Part shown: positions 1 through 7,555 of the stretch, in pieces
Position numbering within the stretch: the first letter of the stretch is position 1
Layout of the letters: every line of letters starts with the position of its first letter
Notes under the pieces: generated by a model
Told to the model about the DNA's origin: nothing
The model's input: the letters and a program-made list of their open reading frames with translations, nothing else
The model's database searches: none
Translations under genes and position numbers: made by a program
Assembly (NCBI GenBank): GCA_030017955.1
Contig: JASEGR010000020.1
Coordinates: 1 to 40,893 of the forward strand
Reading direction: 5' to 3'
Origin: Candidatus Eisenbacteria bacterium
Lineage (GTDB): Bacteria; Eisenbacteria; RBG-16-71-46; JASEGR01
DNA length: 40,893 nucleotides

Positions 1-2
1 AC

Positions 3-470
3 CCGGTCCGATTGCTACACGGCATTCGAGAACTTCAGACGATGCTGTGTGCACTGGCAAGACAACCCGGTTCAGAGCACGGGCAAGTCCCAGCTTCCCA
101 GAGCCTGGACGCGTTCCTTGCGACTCTGCCACGTATGTGGCGAGACGGTGAGTCCCGGCCCACGCATAGAATCAAACCCACCCCACCGCGCACATGGCGG
201 ACGCGAGAAGACCCATTCAAAGACGTGTGGCCCGAAGTGCTGGGCTGGCTTCAAGACGAGCCGGACACCGCTGCCAAGGACCTCTTTGAGCAACTACAGC
301 AGGCTCATCCTAGTCGCTTCCAGTCGGGGCAGCTTCGCACACTTCAACGACGGGTCCGCCAGTGGCGGCAAGCGATCGCCAGAGAGCTTATCTATGCAGG
401 AGCGGCAAAGGCAACCACTGACTCAACAATACCGTCGCCAACAGTCACTCTGTCTGGTAACATTCTCTAA
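3..470 (+). CDS. Integrase-core transposase, C-terminal part (partial at left edge)
   Basis: The frame is open to the left edge, so the start lies outside the window. The visible C-terminal half contains a block of the type DPFxxVWPEVxxWLQ followed by a run ending in QLRTLQRRVRQWR. I recognise this from the region after the DDE/rve core in large integrase-type transposases (IS21/IS481-like families). None of the catalytic acidic residues are in the window, so activity cannot be judged. It lies next to a truncated ATPase gene, which fits a transposon end having replaced the 5' part of that gene. The family call rests on remembered sequence patterns. Confidence 0.5.
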   Translation, partial: PVRLLHGIRELQTMLCALARQPGSEHGQVPASQSLDAFLATLPRMWRDGESRPTHRIKPTPPRTWRTREDPFKDVWPEVLGWLQDEPDTAAKDLFEQLQQAHPSRFQSGQLRTLQRRVRQWRQAIARELIYAGAAKATTDSTIPSPTVTLSGNIL

Positions 471-517
471 TGAGGCAACACGCCGGGAATTCTAATTGTC
501 GCTGAACACCTGACCTC

Positions 518-1342
518 TTGCGTCAGGGATCCGAAACCCTTGCTGGCAGGATTGTCTATCACGAACTCGGGGGATTCTCCCTGGCCGAAGCGGGTGCTGA
601 AAATCTCCAGCGGTTGTTTCTGCGGGGAGGGTTCCCTCGCTCATACCTGGCTCAGTCGCATGCGGCAAGCGAAGAATGGCGTCATGGGTTCATCCGCACC
701 TTCCTCGAGCGAGACCTGCCCCAGTTGGGCATCACCATTCGCTCGACGACGCTCAGACGTTTCTGGACCATGCTTGCGCATTATCATGGACAGGTTTGGA
801 ATGCTTCGGAATTTGCGCGGTCTTTCGGGGTGGCTGACACGACGGTACGCCACTATCTGGACCTTCTGGCATCGGCGCTTGTTGTCCGCGAGCTGCAACC
901 GTGGCACGAGAACATTTCCAAGCGCCAGGTGAAGTCACCCAAGGTGTACATCAAGGACAGTGGAATACTTCATGCTCTATTGAGACTCAGGACTCTGACG
1001 GACTTGGAGAGCCATCCAAAAATCGGGGCGTCCTGGGAAGGTTTCGTAATTGAACAAGTTATCCATCAATTGGACGCCAAGTCCGAGGAATGCTTCTTCT
1101 GGGCGACGCATGGAGGCCTCGAGCTCGACCTTCTCGTGGTGAGGGGGCGCGAGCGGCTCGGATTCGAAGTCAAGCGCACCACATCACCGCAAGTCACTCC
1201 TTCCATGCGCAACGCTCTATCCGACCTGAGACTCCGGCGTCTGGATGTGATTCATGCGGGCTCAAGAACTTTCCCGTTGAGTAGCAACATTCGGGCAGTC
1301 GCCTTGTCGAGACTGCTTGTGGACCTGAAAGGCCTGAGGTAA
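518..1342 (+). pseudogene. DUF4143 ATPase lacking its AAA domain (5'-truncated)
   Basis: The protein begins with the motif LRQGSETLAGR. In intact members of this family that motif lies near the end of the AAA_14 ATPase domain, just after sensor 1, so about 120-150 N-terminal residues with Walker A and B are absent. The rest is a full DUF4143 domain: a winged-helix-like segment (FARSFGVADTTVRHYLDLL), the VYIKDSGILHALL block, and a C-terminal nuclease-like fold with ELDLLV and GFEVKR (the E-D...ExK arrangement). In frame, homology continues five codons upstream of the TTG start, to a stop at 503-505. The remnant transposase immediately upstream suggests transposon damage. An intact relative lies at 38357-39628. 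Confidence 0.8.
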
Positions 1343-1350
1343 GCCAGTTA

Positions 1351-1379
1351 TTGACGCAGGGAACTTGGGTTGCGAAGAT
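1351..1379 (+). promoter_or_regulatory. Possible host promoter of the interrupted tRNA-Thr gene
   Basis: TTGACG (1351-1356) is followed after 17 bp by GAAGAT (1374-1379), about 20 bp before the tRNA 5' end at 1400. The -35 is good and the -10 is weak (3 of 6). With the prophage in place this promoter drives only the severed 5' half of the tRNA. Confidence 0.35.
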
Positions 1380-1397
1380 TGGTTCATGAAGTACAAC

Positions 1398-1439
1398 GGG
1401 CTGGCGTAGCTCAACGGTAGAGCTCCTCACTTGTAATGA
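1398..1439 (+). repeat. attL: attL core: 5' half of tRNA-Thr
   Basis: These 42 bp are identical to 36756-36797 and cover the tRNA from its first base through the acceptor strand, D arm and anticodon loop into the 3' anticodon strand. From 1440 on the sequence no longer matches a tRNA. No T arm or 3' acceptor strand is present, so this copy is not a functional tRNA. It marks the left prophage junction. Confidence 0.92.
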
Positions 1440-1532
1440 CTCTGGAAGGATCCCCAGACTATATCCTCCGTTCTTAATTCATTACCACTACTTGTCAGAC
1501 CGCCACTCCGGAATCATCTATTTGGCCATGAA

Positions 1533-1555
1533 TAGCCGTCCTTTTCGCACGGCTA
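1533..1555 (+). other. Hairpin beside the attL arm site
   Basis: TAGCCGT (1533-1539) and ACGGCTA (1549-1555) form a perfect 7-bp inverted repeat with a 9-nt loop. It abuts the putative integrase arm site at 1555-1574. No T-run follows, so a terminator is unlikely. A protein site for recombination accessory factors is possible but unproven. The rest of 1440-1607 shows no gene. Confidence 0.4.
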
Positions 1556-1574
1556 CCGCACAAAAACCGCACAA
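1555..1574 (+). promoter_or_regulatory. Putative integrase arm-type site, P' side
   Basis: ACCGCACAAAAACCGCACAA consists of two ACCGCACAA units 11 bp apart. The identical 20-mer occurs at 36680-36699 on the other side of the attachment core. Tyrosine integrases of the lambda type use their N-terminal domain to bind short repeated arm sites on both sides of the core. This copy is 115 bp from the core end. Confidence 0.65.
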
Positions 1575-1607
1575 TTCATTTCTTGGGACCGACGAGCGGG
1601 AGGGGAA

Positions 1608-1886
1608 ATGAGGAAGAAGTTTCGTAAGTGGTTAGTGCATTTTGTCGGACAGTGCAAAGATTGCGACTGGTACTGTGATGATTATCTAATTGGACAAAAT
1701 AAGGCGAGAGAACACGCGAGAAAAACGGGTCATACCGTGGGTGCAGACCTGGGATATGCAGCAACCTATGGCGAAATGCAGAAGCAGAACCGAAAGAGGG
1801 CGCTATGGGAACATGCGGGATCGTGGGCTGACGGAGATAGGGGACCTGCTTTTGAAGGTCATGGAAGAAGACCACAACCAGATTGA
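1608..1886 (+). CDS. Small phage protein with Cys/His motif
   Basis: A 92-residue product starting at an ATG with a strong ribosome site (GGGAGGGG, 1597-1604). Residues 12-53 match a pattern I have often seen in small phage proteins: FVGQCKDCDW, then HARKTGHTVGADLGYAATYG. Two Cys in CKDC, one further Cys and two His could bind a metal, but this is not a complete classic zinc ribbon. The C-terminal 30 residues lie in a stretch that also encodes the next gene in another frame, so the functional part is probably the first 60 residues. First gene after attL. Function unknown. Confidence 0.6.
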   Translation: MRKKFRKWLVHFVGQCKDCDWYCDDYLIGQNKAREHARKTGHTVGADLGYAATYGEMQKQNRKRALWEHAGSWADGDRGPAFEGHGRRPQPD

Positions 1887-2070
1887 CAAGTGGGGATACC
1901 AAGATCATCCACCTGAAAAATGGCTAGTCATTCTTATTGAGGAAATTGGAGAACTGGCAAGGGCGATCCTTGAATGTGGAACCGCCGAGCAGATACAACG
2001 CGAAGCAATACAGGGGGCGACATTATGCTTAAAGATAGCCAATATGTCCGGGGCCGAGATTCATGATTAA
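1813..2070 (+). CDS. MazG-like nucleotide pyrophosphohydrolase family protein
   Basis: An 85-residue protein with the block EEDHNQIDKWGYQDHPPEKWLVILIEEIGELARAI, followed by a second helix with REAIQGATLCLKIA. The EExxE arrangement in IEEIGE and the conserved KWG and HPPEKW are typical of short phage MazG-like proteins, which hydrolyse NTPs to NMP and pyrophosphate using Mg ions held by acidic residues. The start at 1813 was chosen because upstream codons read through the preceding gene in another frame; ATG 1861 is an alternative. It overlaps the previous gene by 74 bp. Confidence 0.6.
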   Translation: MRDRGLTEIGDLLLKVMEEDHNQIDKWGYQDHPPEKWLVILIEEIGELARAILECGTAEQIQREAIQGATLCLKIANMSGAEIHD

Positions 2071-2079
2071 GGAACTACC

Positions 2080-2700
2080 ATGATACAGATACAGCTTCAA
2101 GGAGTAGAAGAAGCTCTCAAGGTCCTGAACTCATCCAGGGTGAGGAATATTGCAAAGACATCGATACGCCGGGCTGCCAACTCAGGGAAGACCATCATCT
2201 CAGCGCAGATTCGCGAACGATTCAATATCCAAAAGAAAGATGTAGACGAGAAACTCAGCGTCGATCTCAGGAATCTGGGAAATCTGCAAGTCATTCTTAC
2301 GGTACACAATCAGCCAATTTCCCTTACCCATTTCGAACCGCGGTCCGTTCGAGGAAAAACTCAACTCGCAGTGAAGCGGAACAAGATATACGGCTGGGGC
2401 ATCATGGGAAGGCAACTCTCGAGGGCTTCTGCTCAGGGGGTCTTTGCTAAGGTCGTTCGGGGAAAGGTCACCCAATTGCCCCATGCATTCATCGCTGCCG
2501 GAAAAGGCGGAGGCGTCCAGGTCTTCCAACGCAAAGGAAAGGACCGCCTTCCATTGATTGCGAGAAAAGTAATCGGATATGCAAGCATCGTCAAGAAGCC
2601 AGAAAACCTGAACGCTGTCACGGCACGAATTCAGGAGCAACTTGCAAAAGAATTCGCATCTCGAGTTAAGTTCTTCGCAGAAGGCGGAGGTGGCGAATGA
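2080..2700 (+). CDS. Minor tail protein, lambda gpZ-like
   Basis: 206 residues. The N-terminal half (SIRRAANSGKTIISAQIRERFNI followed by a KKDVDEKL segment) matches the prophage minor tail protein Z family, which in lambda helps complete the tail end that joins the head. The protein is basic. The start ATG has an AAGGA ribosome site. In lambda, gene Z sits in the head-tail joining region beside U. Here it lies upstream of the terminase genes, separated from the other tail genes by more than 13 kb. No membrane segment or signal peptide is seen. Confidence 0.75.
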   Translation: MIQIQLQGVEEALKVLNSSRVRNIAKTSIRRAANSGKTIISAQIRERFNIQKKDVDEKLSVDLRNLGNLQVILTVHNQPISLTHFEPRSVRGKTQLAVKRNKIYGWGIMGRQLSRASAQGVFAKVVRGKVTQLPHAFIAAGKGGGVQVFQRKGKDRLPLIARKVIGYASIVKKPENLNAVTARIQEQLAKEFASRVKFFAEGGGGE

Positions 2701-2751
2701 TGGGGGCGAGACATTCTCGAAATCTTTTGGGTCCTTCCAGGAGCTAACCCG

Positions 2752-2838
2752 ATGCGGATAGCAAAGCTGGCAAGGCTTCTCTCACCACAGACCTCTAAAC
2801 GAGGTTGCGAATTATCACGCAGGCTACAAGGTGAATGA
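2752..2838 (+). CDS. Possible 28-residue leader peptide before terminase
   Basis: A 28-codon frame, rich in Arg, Lys and Leu, begins at ATG 2752 behind an AGGAG ribosome site 8 nt away. It ends at 2838, three bases before the TTG start of the terminase small subunit. The spacing would allow translational coupling. I recognise no family, and a chance ORF is possible. Confidence 0.3.
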   Translation: MRIAKLARLLSPQTSKRGCELSRRLQGE

Positions 2839-2841
2839 TGT

Positions 2842-3387
2842 TTGAAAACAAAAAAACGAGCTCACATTCGTCATAGGAAAAGGCCGATTCTCCTTACTCT
2901 CTCGGCCTATGCAAAAAAGAGAGGCGTATCACATCAGGCTGTGAGCAAGGCCGTAAGAGAGGGGCGAATTACCCTTGTCAGGGGAAAGATCGACCCGAAG
3001 CGAGCTGACGCCGAGCTCAGGCTCAATCGGGATCCAGCCCGGGACCCATTCAGAAAGGGTCCTGGGCGTCCAGTAAAAGGGCCAAAAGTAAGCCGAAAGA
3101 AAGGCACCTACCTGGATGCCAGGATTCGGAAAGAGCATTACCAGGCTGAAATCGCAAGACTTGAATTCGAGACCCGGACCGGGAAACTCGTGGATACCGA
3201 GAAAGTCAAGAAGGCAGCATTCGATTCTGCCCGTCAGGTCAGGGATAACCTGCTCAACATCCCCGGCAGGATTTCCGCAAGCCTCGCGGCCAAGACCGAC
3301 AGCTTCGAAATCGAAATTATTCTGAAGAACGAGATTCGACTAGCTCTCGAGACACTGGTGAAGGGAAATGGGACTAACGGCAGCTGA
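2842..3387 (+). CDS. Terminase small subunit, Nu1-like
   Basis: 181 residues, the same length as lambda Nu1. Residues 15-45 form a DNA-binding helix-turn-helix (LTLSAYAKKRGVSHQAVSKAVREG followed by the wing), which in Nu1-type subunits binds cosB. A basic Pro/Lys linker (residues 60-90) leads to a helical C-terminal part (IRKEHYQAEIARLEFETRTGKLVDTEKV) typical of this family, which contacts the large subunit. The TTG start at 2842 has AAGGTGA upstream. The gene overlaps the large subunit by 20 bp, so the two are translationally coupled. A cos-type packaging mechanism is inferred. Confidence 0.85.
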   Translation: MKTKKRAHIRHRKRPILLTLSAYAKKRGVSHQAVSKAVREGRITLVRGKIDPKRADAELRLNRDPARDPFRKGPGRPVKGPKVSRKKGTYLDARIRKEHYQAEIARLEFETRTGKLVDTEKVKKAAFDSARQVRDNLLNIPGRISASLAAKTDSFEIEIILKNEIRLALETLVKGNGTNGS

Positions 3388-5200
3388 GATCTACGGCAAT
3401 TCGTTTGCTCGAGGTCTGATGCCTGACCCCGCGCTGACTATTAGCGAATGGGCGGATAAATTCCGGGTGGTCCCCAGCGAGTCATCTGCAGAACCTGGCC
3501 GATGGCGAACCTCAAGAGTGCCGTACCTTCGGGAGATCATGGATTGTCTCTCGCCGGCATCGCCGATCCAAAGGGTTGTTTTTCAGAAACCCCATCAGAT
3601 CGCCGGCACGGAAGCCGCAGAGAACCTCGTTGGCTATGTTATGCACCTGGCGCCTGGGCCCATCATGTTTGTGGAGCCCACCGTTGACGTGGCGAAGAAA
3701 GTCTCGCGGCAGCGTATTCAGCCAACGATAACTGACACGCCGGTCCTGAGAAATCTTGTCAAAGAATCGTGGCGCCGGGAGTCAGGCAATACAACGCTTC
3801 TCAAGGAATTTCAGGGCGGGATGCTGGTCTTAACGGGAGCAAACAGCGCCGCAGGACTGCGATTCATGGCGGTCAGGTTCTTAATCCTGGATGAGATCGA
3901 TGGCTATCCGCTTGACGTGGAAGGCGAGGGCGATCCAGTCACCCTGGCCATAAACCGGACAACAACGTTTGCCCGATGCAAGATCCTGATGCTCTCGACT
4001 CCCAAGATACGGGGGGCATCAAGGATCGAGCGAGCATATGAGAACAGCGATCAACGGGAATATCATGTCCCGTGTCCGCTTTGCTCGCACCTCCAGCCAT
4101 TGCGATTCAGTCAGCTGAGGGACAAGGACAAGCATGGCATTCATCATCCCGAGAAAACGAAATATGAATGCGAATCGTGTAGCAAGCTTATTCCCGAATT
4201 CCACAAGCCCTGGATGCTCGAGAATGGGAGATGGGTCCCGCAGGCGCCGCGCAACAAGATTGCCGGCTTCAAACTGTCTGGACTGTACCGGCCACTGGGA
4301 TGGGGATCCTGGGCGTCCATAATGGAGAAATACCTGGAAGCCAAAAAGGATCTCGCCCTGATGAAAACATTCACAAACACTGAGCTCGCGGAAACCTGGG
4401 AAGAAGAAGCCGAAAAGATAAGCCTGGGTACGCTCACACGAAGACGGGAGAAATATGGAGAGGTAGTTCCGGCCACAGCTGGACTTCTGACTGCGGGAGT
4501 TGATGTTCATGCCGATAGACTCGAGGTCTTGGTCGATGCCTGGGGTAGGGGTGAAGAGTCCTGGGACATGGACTGGAAGGCTTTCCAGGGGAATCCCACG
4601 CAGGAATCGACATGGCAGCTCTTGTGGGACTACCTGCAGAAAACATGGCAGCATGAATCGGGCGCAGCGCTCAGAATATTCTGCACCTGCATCGACTCGG
4701 GCGCATACACCAAACATGTCTACGGATTCGTCAAACCGCGTCAGGGGCAACGAATCTTTGCCACAAAGGGTTTGAGCTCGCCCGGAATGCCCCTGGTCGG
4801 CCGGCCTACGACAAGTAATCTCGCCAAGGTGAAACTCTTTCCAATCGGCGTTGATACTGCAAAAGACATTCTTTTCGCGCGATTGAAGATTGAAGAATCC
4901 GGTCCGGGATATATGCATTCGCCCGCCAGATTCGATGATGAGTTTTTCAAGCAACTCTCTGCCGAGAAGGCCGTGACCAAATATCGTCGCGGCTTTCCAT
5001 ACCGCGAGTATAGAAAGGTTACTCCGCAGGCACGCAATGAGGCGATTGATCTCAAAGTGCTCAACTTTGCAGCGTTGGCCATCTCGGGTGTGAATGTTGA
5101 CAAGATCGTTGATGCCCTGAGTTCCGGAAATCTCGACGTGACGGCGCCCGTCCGCCCACGGTGGCGAGTAATAAGCAGGGGCGTAGGAGACAAAGATTGA
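3368..5200 (+). CDS. Terminase large subunit, lambda gpA family
   Basis: 610 residues against 641 in lambda gpA. N-terminal packaging ATPase: the region QKPHQIAGTEAAENLVGY (residues 73-90) is the family's unusual Walker A area, and FLILDEID (171-178) is Walker B. Nuclease domain: AGVDVHADRLEVLVDAWG and later CIDSGAY supply the acidic residues expected for the metal-dependent endonuclease that cuts cos. The protein pumps DNA into the prohead through the portal. A CPLCSH...CESC pair near residues 236-268 could be a zinc-binding insertion. The start overlaps the small-subunit gene. Confidence 0.95.
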   Translation: MGLTAAEIYGNSFARGLMPDPALTISEWADKFRVVPSESSAEPGRWRTSRVPYLREIMDCLSPASPIQRVVFQKPHQIAGTEAAENLVGYVMHLAPGPIMFVEPTVDVAKKVSRQRIQPTITDTPVLRNLVKESWRRESGNTTLLKEFQGGMLVLTGANSAAGLRFMAVRFLILDEIDGYPLDVEGEGDPVTLAINRTTTFARCKILMLSTPKIRGASRIERAYENSDQREYHVPCPLCSHLQPLRFSQLRDKDKHGIHHPEKTKYECESCSKLIPEFHKPWMLENGRWVPQAPRNKIAGFKLSGLYRPLGWGSWASIMEKYLEAKKDLALMKTFTNTELAETWEEEAEKISLGTLTRRREKYGEVVPATAGLLTAGVDVHADRLEVLVDAWGRGEESWDMDWKAFQGNPTQESTWQLLWDYLQKTWQHESGAALRIFCTCIDSGAYTKHVYGFVKPRQGQRIFATKGLSSPGMPLVGRPTTSNLAKVKLFPIGVDTAKDILFARLKIEESGPGYMHSPARFDDEFFKQLSAEKAVTKYRRGFPYREYRKVTPQARNEAIDLKVLNFAALAISGVNVDKIVDALSSGNLDVTAPVRPRWRVISRGVGDKD

Positions 5201-5397
5201 AACCCCTTCTGTATCGAGTGACGACTGTCGCGCGGATGCTGGATATGAATCGCACCCAAGTTTACAAGCTCGTGAAAAGCGGACTGCTCAAGGCTGTGAA
5301 CACGCATCCTGGCGGCAGAGGAATGCGGATACTCGCGGCTTCAGTTGAGAACTTTGTGGAACGATCGACAATCTCTCCCGATTTCTGGCAGAAATAG
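5197..5397 (+). CDS. Small helix-turn-helix protein (excisionase/MerR-type fold)
   Basis: 66 residues. YRVTTVARMLDMNRTQVYKLVKSGLLKAV followed by a basic wing (HPGGRGMRI) is a winged helix-turn-helix of the HTH_17/excisionase type, which binds specific DNA. The TTG start at 5197 was chosen because TAGGAGA (5184-5190) stands 6 nt upstream and the TTG overlaps the terminase stop codon (TTGA). An upstream in-frame GTG at 5161 lacks such a site. Its place inside the packaging operon suggests a packaging or late-gene control role rather than excision. Confidence 0.7.
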   Translation: MKPLLYRVTTVARMLDMNRTQVYKLVKSGLLKAVNTHPGGRGMRILAASVENFVERSTISPDFWQK

Positions 5398-5434
5398 ATC
5401 TGGCGTTCGTTTTCCGGAATACCCCCAAAGATTT

Positions 5435-5466
5435 TGTCTCTATGCCTATCTAGATGTCTCTATGCC
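5435..5466 (+). repeat. 12-bp direct repeat, 20-bp period
   Basis: TGTCTCTATGCC occurs at 5435-5446 and again at 5455-5466, both in the 132-bp gap after the small HTH gene. A 20-bp period puts both copies on nearly the same face of the helix. This suggests a binding site, possibly for the HTH protein upstream. A run of C residues follows. Confidence 0.4.
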
Positions 5467-5529
5467 ATCTTGACGACCCCCCCACCCTTTCCGGCAAACT
5501 AAGGTAAGGAAGCTTATGGAGCAAAACTC

Positions 5530-5727
5530 ATGGCCCGAATAACTCTACCTGAACCGCAGGAACAACTTGGCGCACATCAGAAATCCGAAATGGACGTAGC
5601 AGCGCTCGAACTCGTGGTTTCAATGCTGCTCTCGAGCACGTCAACAGGAAGCTCCCTCGATCAGATACTCGCCGGACCGCGCACGCGCAAAGAAGACAAT
5701 CCCAGGGGGGATTCATGGCCGCTATAA
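5530..5727 (+). CDS. Small protein with gpW-like N-terminus
   Basis: 65 residues. The first 14 residues (MARITLPEPQEQLG) parallel those of the next gene (MAAITLPDAQAQLA), after which the proteins diverge. The remainder is a helix-rich segment followed by a charged tail. GGAG at 5517-5520 precedes ATG 5530 by 9 nt. It overlaps the next gene by 13 bp. It could be a degenerate duplicate of the connector gene downstream or an independent small head protein. I do not recognise a family for the C-terminal part. Confidence 0.5.
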   Translation: MARITLPEPQEQLGAHQKSEMDVAALELVVSMLLSSTSTGSSLDQILAGPRTRKEDNPRGDSWPL

Positions 5728-5963
5728 CACTGCCGGATGCTCAGGCACAGCTCGCAGCTTATCTCGCGGCAAGCACGGCGATAGCTGCAGGTCAGAGTTA
5801 CACGATCGCTACCGGGGCAGGAAACACGAGTTTGACGAGGGCAAATCTCGCCGAAGTGCTGGAAATGATTAAATTCTGGAGGGGAGAGGTAGAACGCATA
5901 GAAAGAGAAGCATCGGGGGGCGGCGGGATCCGCGTTCGCGCGGTGACGCCGACTGACGGATGA
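5715..5963 (+). CDS. Head-tail joining protein, gpW/DUF6148-like
   Basis: 82 residues with the pattern DAQAQLAAYLAASTAIAAGQSYTI, ANLAEVLEMIKFWRGEVERIER and a Gly-rich end. This matches the small lambda gpW-type joining proteins and the related DUF6148 family encoded directly before portal genes. gpW plugs the portal after DNA packaging and forms the surface for tail attachment. A GGGGGG-containing ribosome site precedes the ATG. The stop codon overlaps the portal start by 4 bp. Confidence 0.75.
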   Translation: MAAITLPDAQAQLAAYLAASTAIAAGQSYTIATGAGNTSLTRANLAEVLEMIKFWRGEVERIEREASGGGGIRVRAVTPTDG

Positions 5964-7555
5964 ACCTCAAACTCACAATTGGTGGCAAAGAGATTGAGGC
6001 GCGCGAGAACTTGCTCGATAGGGCAATCCGTTTTGTAGATCCCATCCTTGCTAACCAACGGTTACAAGCAAGGTTTTCCGCAGCTGCGGCAGGCAGCTAC
6101 TTTGGAGGTTCACGTTCTCGGCGAGCGATGAAGACATGGGGTCCGCCCGGAGGCGATGCAGATGCCGATCTTCTGCCTGATCTCTCAGCACTTCGGGAAC
6201 GCAGCAGGGACCTCGTTCGTAACGCCCCCATAGCGACTGGGGCAATCAACACGACCTGCACAAACGTGATCGGCACCGGTCTCATCATGCATTCGCAAAT
6301 TGACCCCGGTGTTCTCGGAATGACTGAAGCCGAGGCGGAAGAATGGGAGAAACGGGCGGATCTGGAATGGCAGCTATGGAGCGAATCGCCCGAATGTGAT
6401 TCAGAGAGAAAGTTGAATTTTGCCGGCATTCAAGAGCTCTGTTTTCGCCAAGTGTTGGAAAATGGAGATGTCCTTGTCAATATCCCTCGTTTCAAACGCG
6501 GCATATTTCCTTATTTCACCAAGCTGCAGGTAATTGAGGCCGACAGACTCTGTAATCCGGATGGGAAGACAGATACGGAAACAATAATGGCCGGGGTCGA
6601 AAAAGATGAGCATGGCGCGCCCAAGGCCTATCATATTTTGAAACAGCATCCCGGCGCAGCGATTATGCGAAAGCCCAGAGAATGGGATCATGTTGCAGCA
6701 TTCAGCAATAAATCCGAACTACCGAATATCCTCCATCTTTTCCGGGTCCTGCGCCCTGGCCAGACACGCGGCCTCCCGTTTCTGGCCCCAATCATCGAGC
6801 CACTCAAGCAGCTGGATAGATACACAGAAGCTGAAATCATGGCAGCCGTGGTTTCAAGCATGTTCACCGTCTTTGTAAAAACGGAAAGCGGCGAAACAGA
6901 ATTCGCGGAGATGGTTGGAACGAGTGGGAATGATACTCGAAAAGCGGGCGAGGAAGACTACAAACTTGGCAGTGGCACCATTGTAGGACTTACTCGCGAC
7001 CAGGATGTCGAGTTTGCAAATCCAGGAAGACCGAATCAGGCGTTCGAACCATTCATAACATCACTGATGAATCAGATGGGGATGTCCCTCGAGATTCCCC
7101 GCGAGATCCTCATGAAATGCTTCACGACCAGTTACACCGCAGCTCGAGCGGCATTCATTGAGGCTTGGAAATTCTTCAGCAGCAGACGCCAATGGACGGT
7201 TACCAGTCTGTGCGGGCCCATCTATGAGATTTTTCTCTATGAGGCGATCGCCTCTGGGCGCCTCCATGCCCCTGGGTTTTTCGCTGATCCATTGATCCGG
7301 AAAGCATATTGCGGTGCGACGTGGACGGGGCCGGCCAAGGGTATGATCCAAGAAGTGGATGAGATCGTCGCTGCCGGAAAAAGAATCGAGATCTCGCTTT
7401 CGACCCGGGAAAAAGAGACAGCAGAGCTCACCGGCGGAAGTTGGGAGAAGAATCTTGCTCAGCTCAAAAAGGAGCAGGTACAGCTGATAGACGCCAAGCT
7501 GCCAACATTCCAGGAGAAGACCGTCCTGAACCTTCCCGCTCCGACGAGGGATTGA
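5960..7555 (+). CDS. Portal protein, lambda gpB family
   Basis: 531 residues, close to lambda gpB (533). It has the hallmarks of the family: an N-terminal RSRRAMKTWGPPGGDADADLLPDL segment, LRERSRDLVRNAPIATGAI, GTGL, and a central VLENGDVLVNIPRF block, followed by IEADRL and the YTAARAAFIEAWKFFSSRRQW helix. Twelve copies form the ring through which DNA enters and leaves the capsid. It overlaps the gpW-like gene by 4 bp at the start and the protease gene by one base at the end, so the genes are translationally coupled. Confidence 0.93.
   Translation: MNLKLTIGGKEIEARENLLDRAIRFVDPILANQRLQARFSAAAAGSYFGGSRSRRAMKTWGPPGGDADADLLPDLSALRERSRDLVRNAPIATGAINTTCTNVIGTGLIMHSQIDPGVLGMTEAEAEEWEKRADLEWQLWSESPECDSERKLNFAGIQELCFRQVLENGDVLVNIPRFKRGIFPYFTKLQVIEADRLCNPDGKTDTETIMAGVEKDEHGAPKAYHILKQHPGAAIMRKPREWDHVAAFSNKSELPNILHLFRVLRPGQTRGLPFLAPIIEPLKQLDRYTEAEIMAAVVSSMFTVFVKTESGETEFAEMVGTSGNDTRKAGEEDYKLGSGTIVGLTRDQDVEFANPGRPNQAFEPFITSLMNQMGMSLEIPREILMKCFTTSYTAARAAFIEAWKFFSSRRQWTVTSLCGPIYEIFLYEAIASGRLHAPGFFADPLIRKAYCGATWTGPAKGMIQEVDEIVAAGKRIEISLSTREKETAELTGGSWEKNLAQLKKEQVQLIDAKLPTFQEKTVLNLPAPTRD

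Noticed and set aside
1398-1439. A tRNA gene at the left end
   Set aside because: Only the 5' half is present; no T arm or 3' acceptor strand, so it is an att remnant.
4019-4954. Minus-strand ORF of 311 codons
   Set aside because: Lies wholly within the terminase large subunit gene; no motif or ribosome site of its own.
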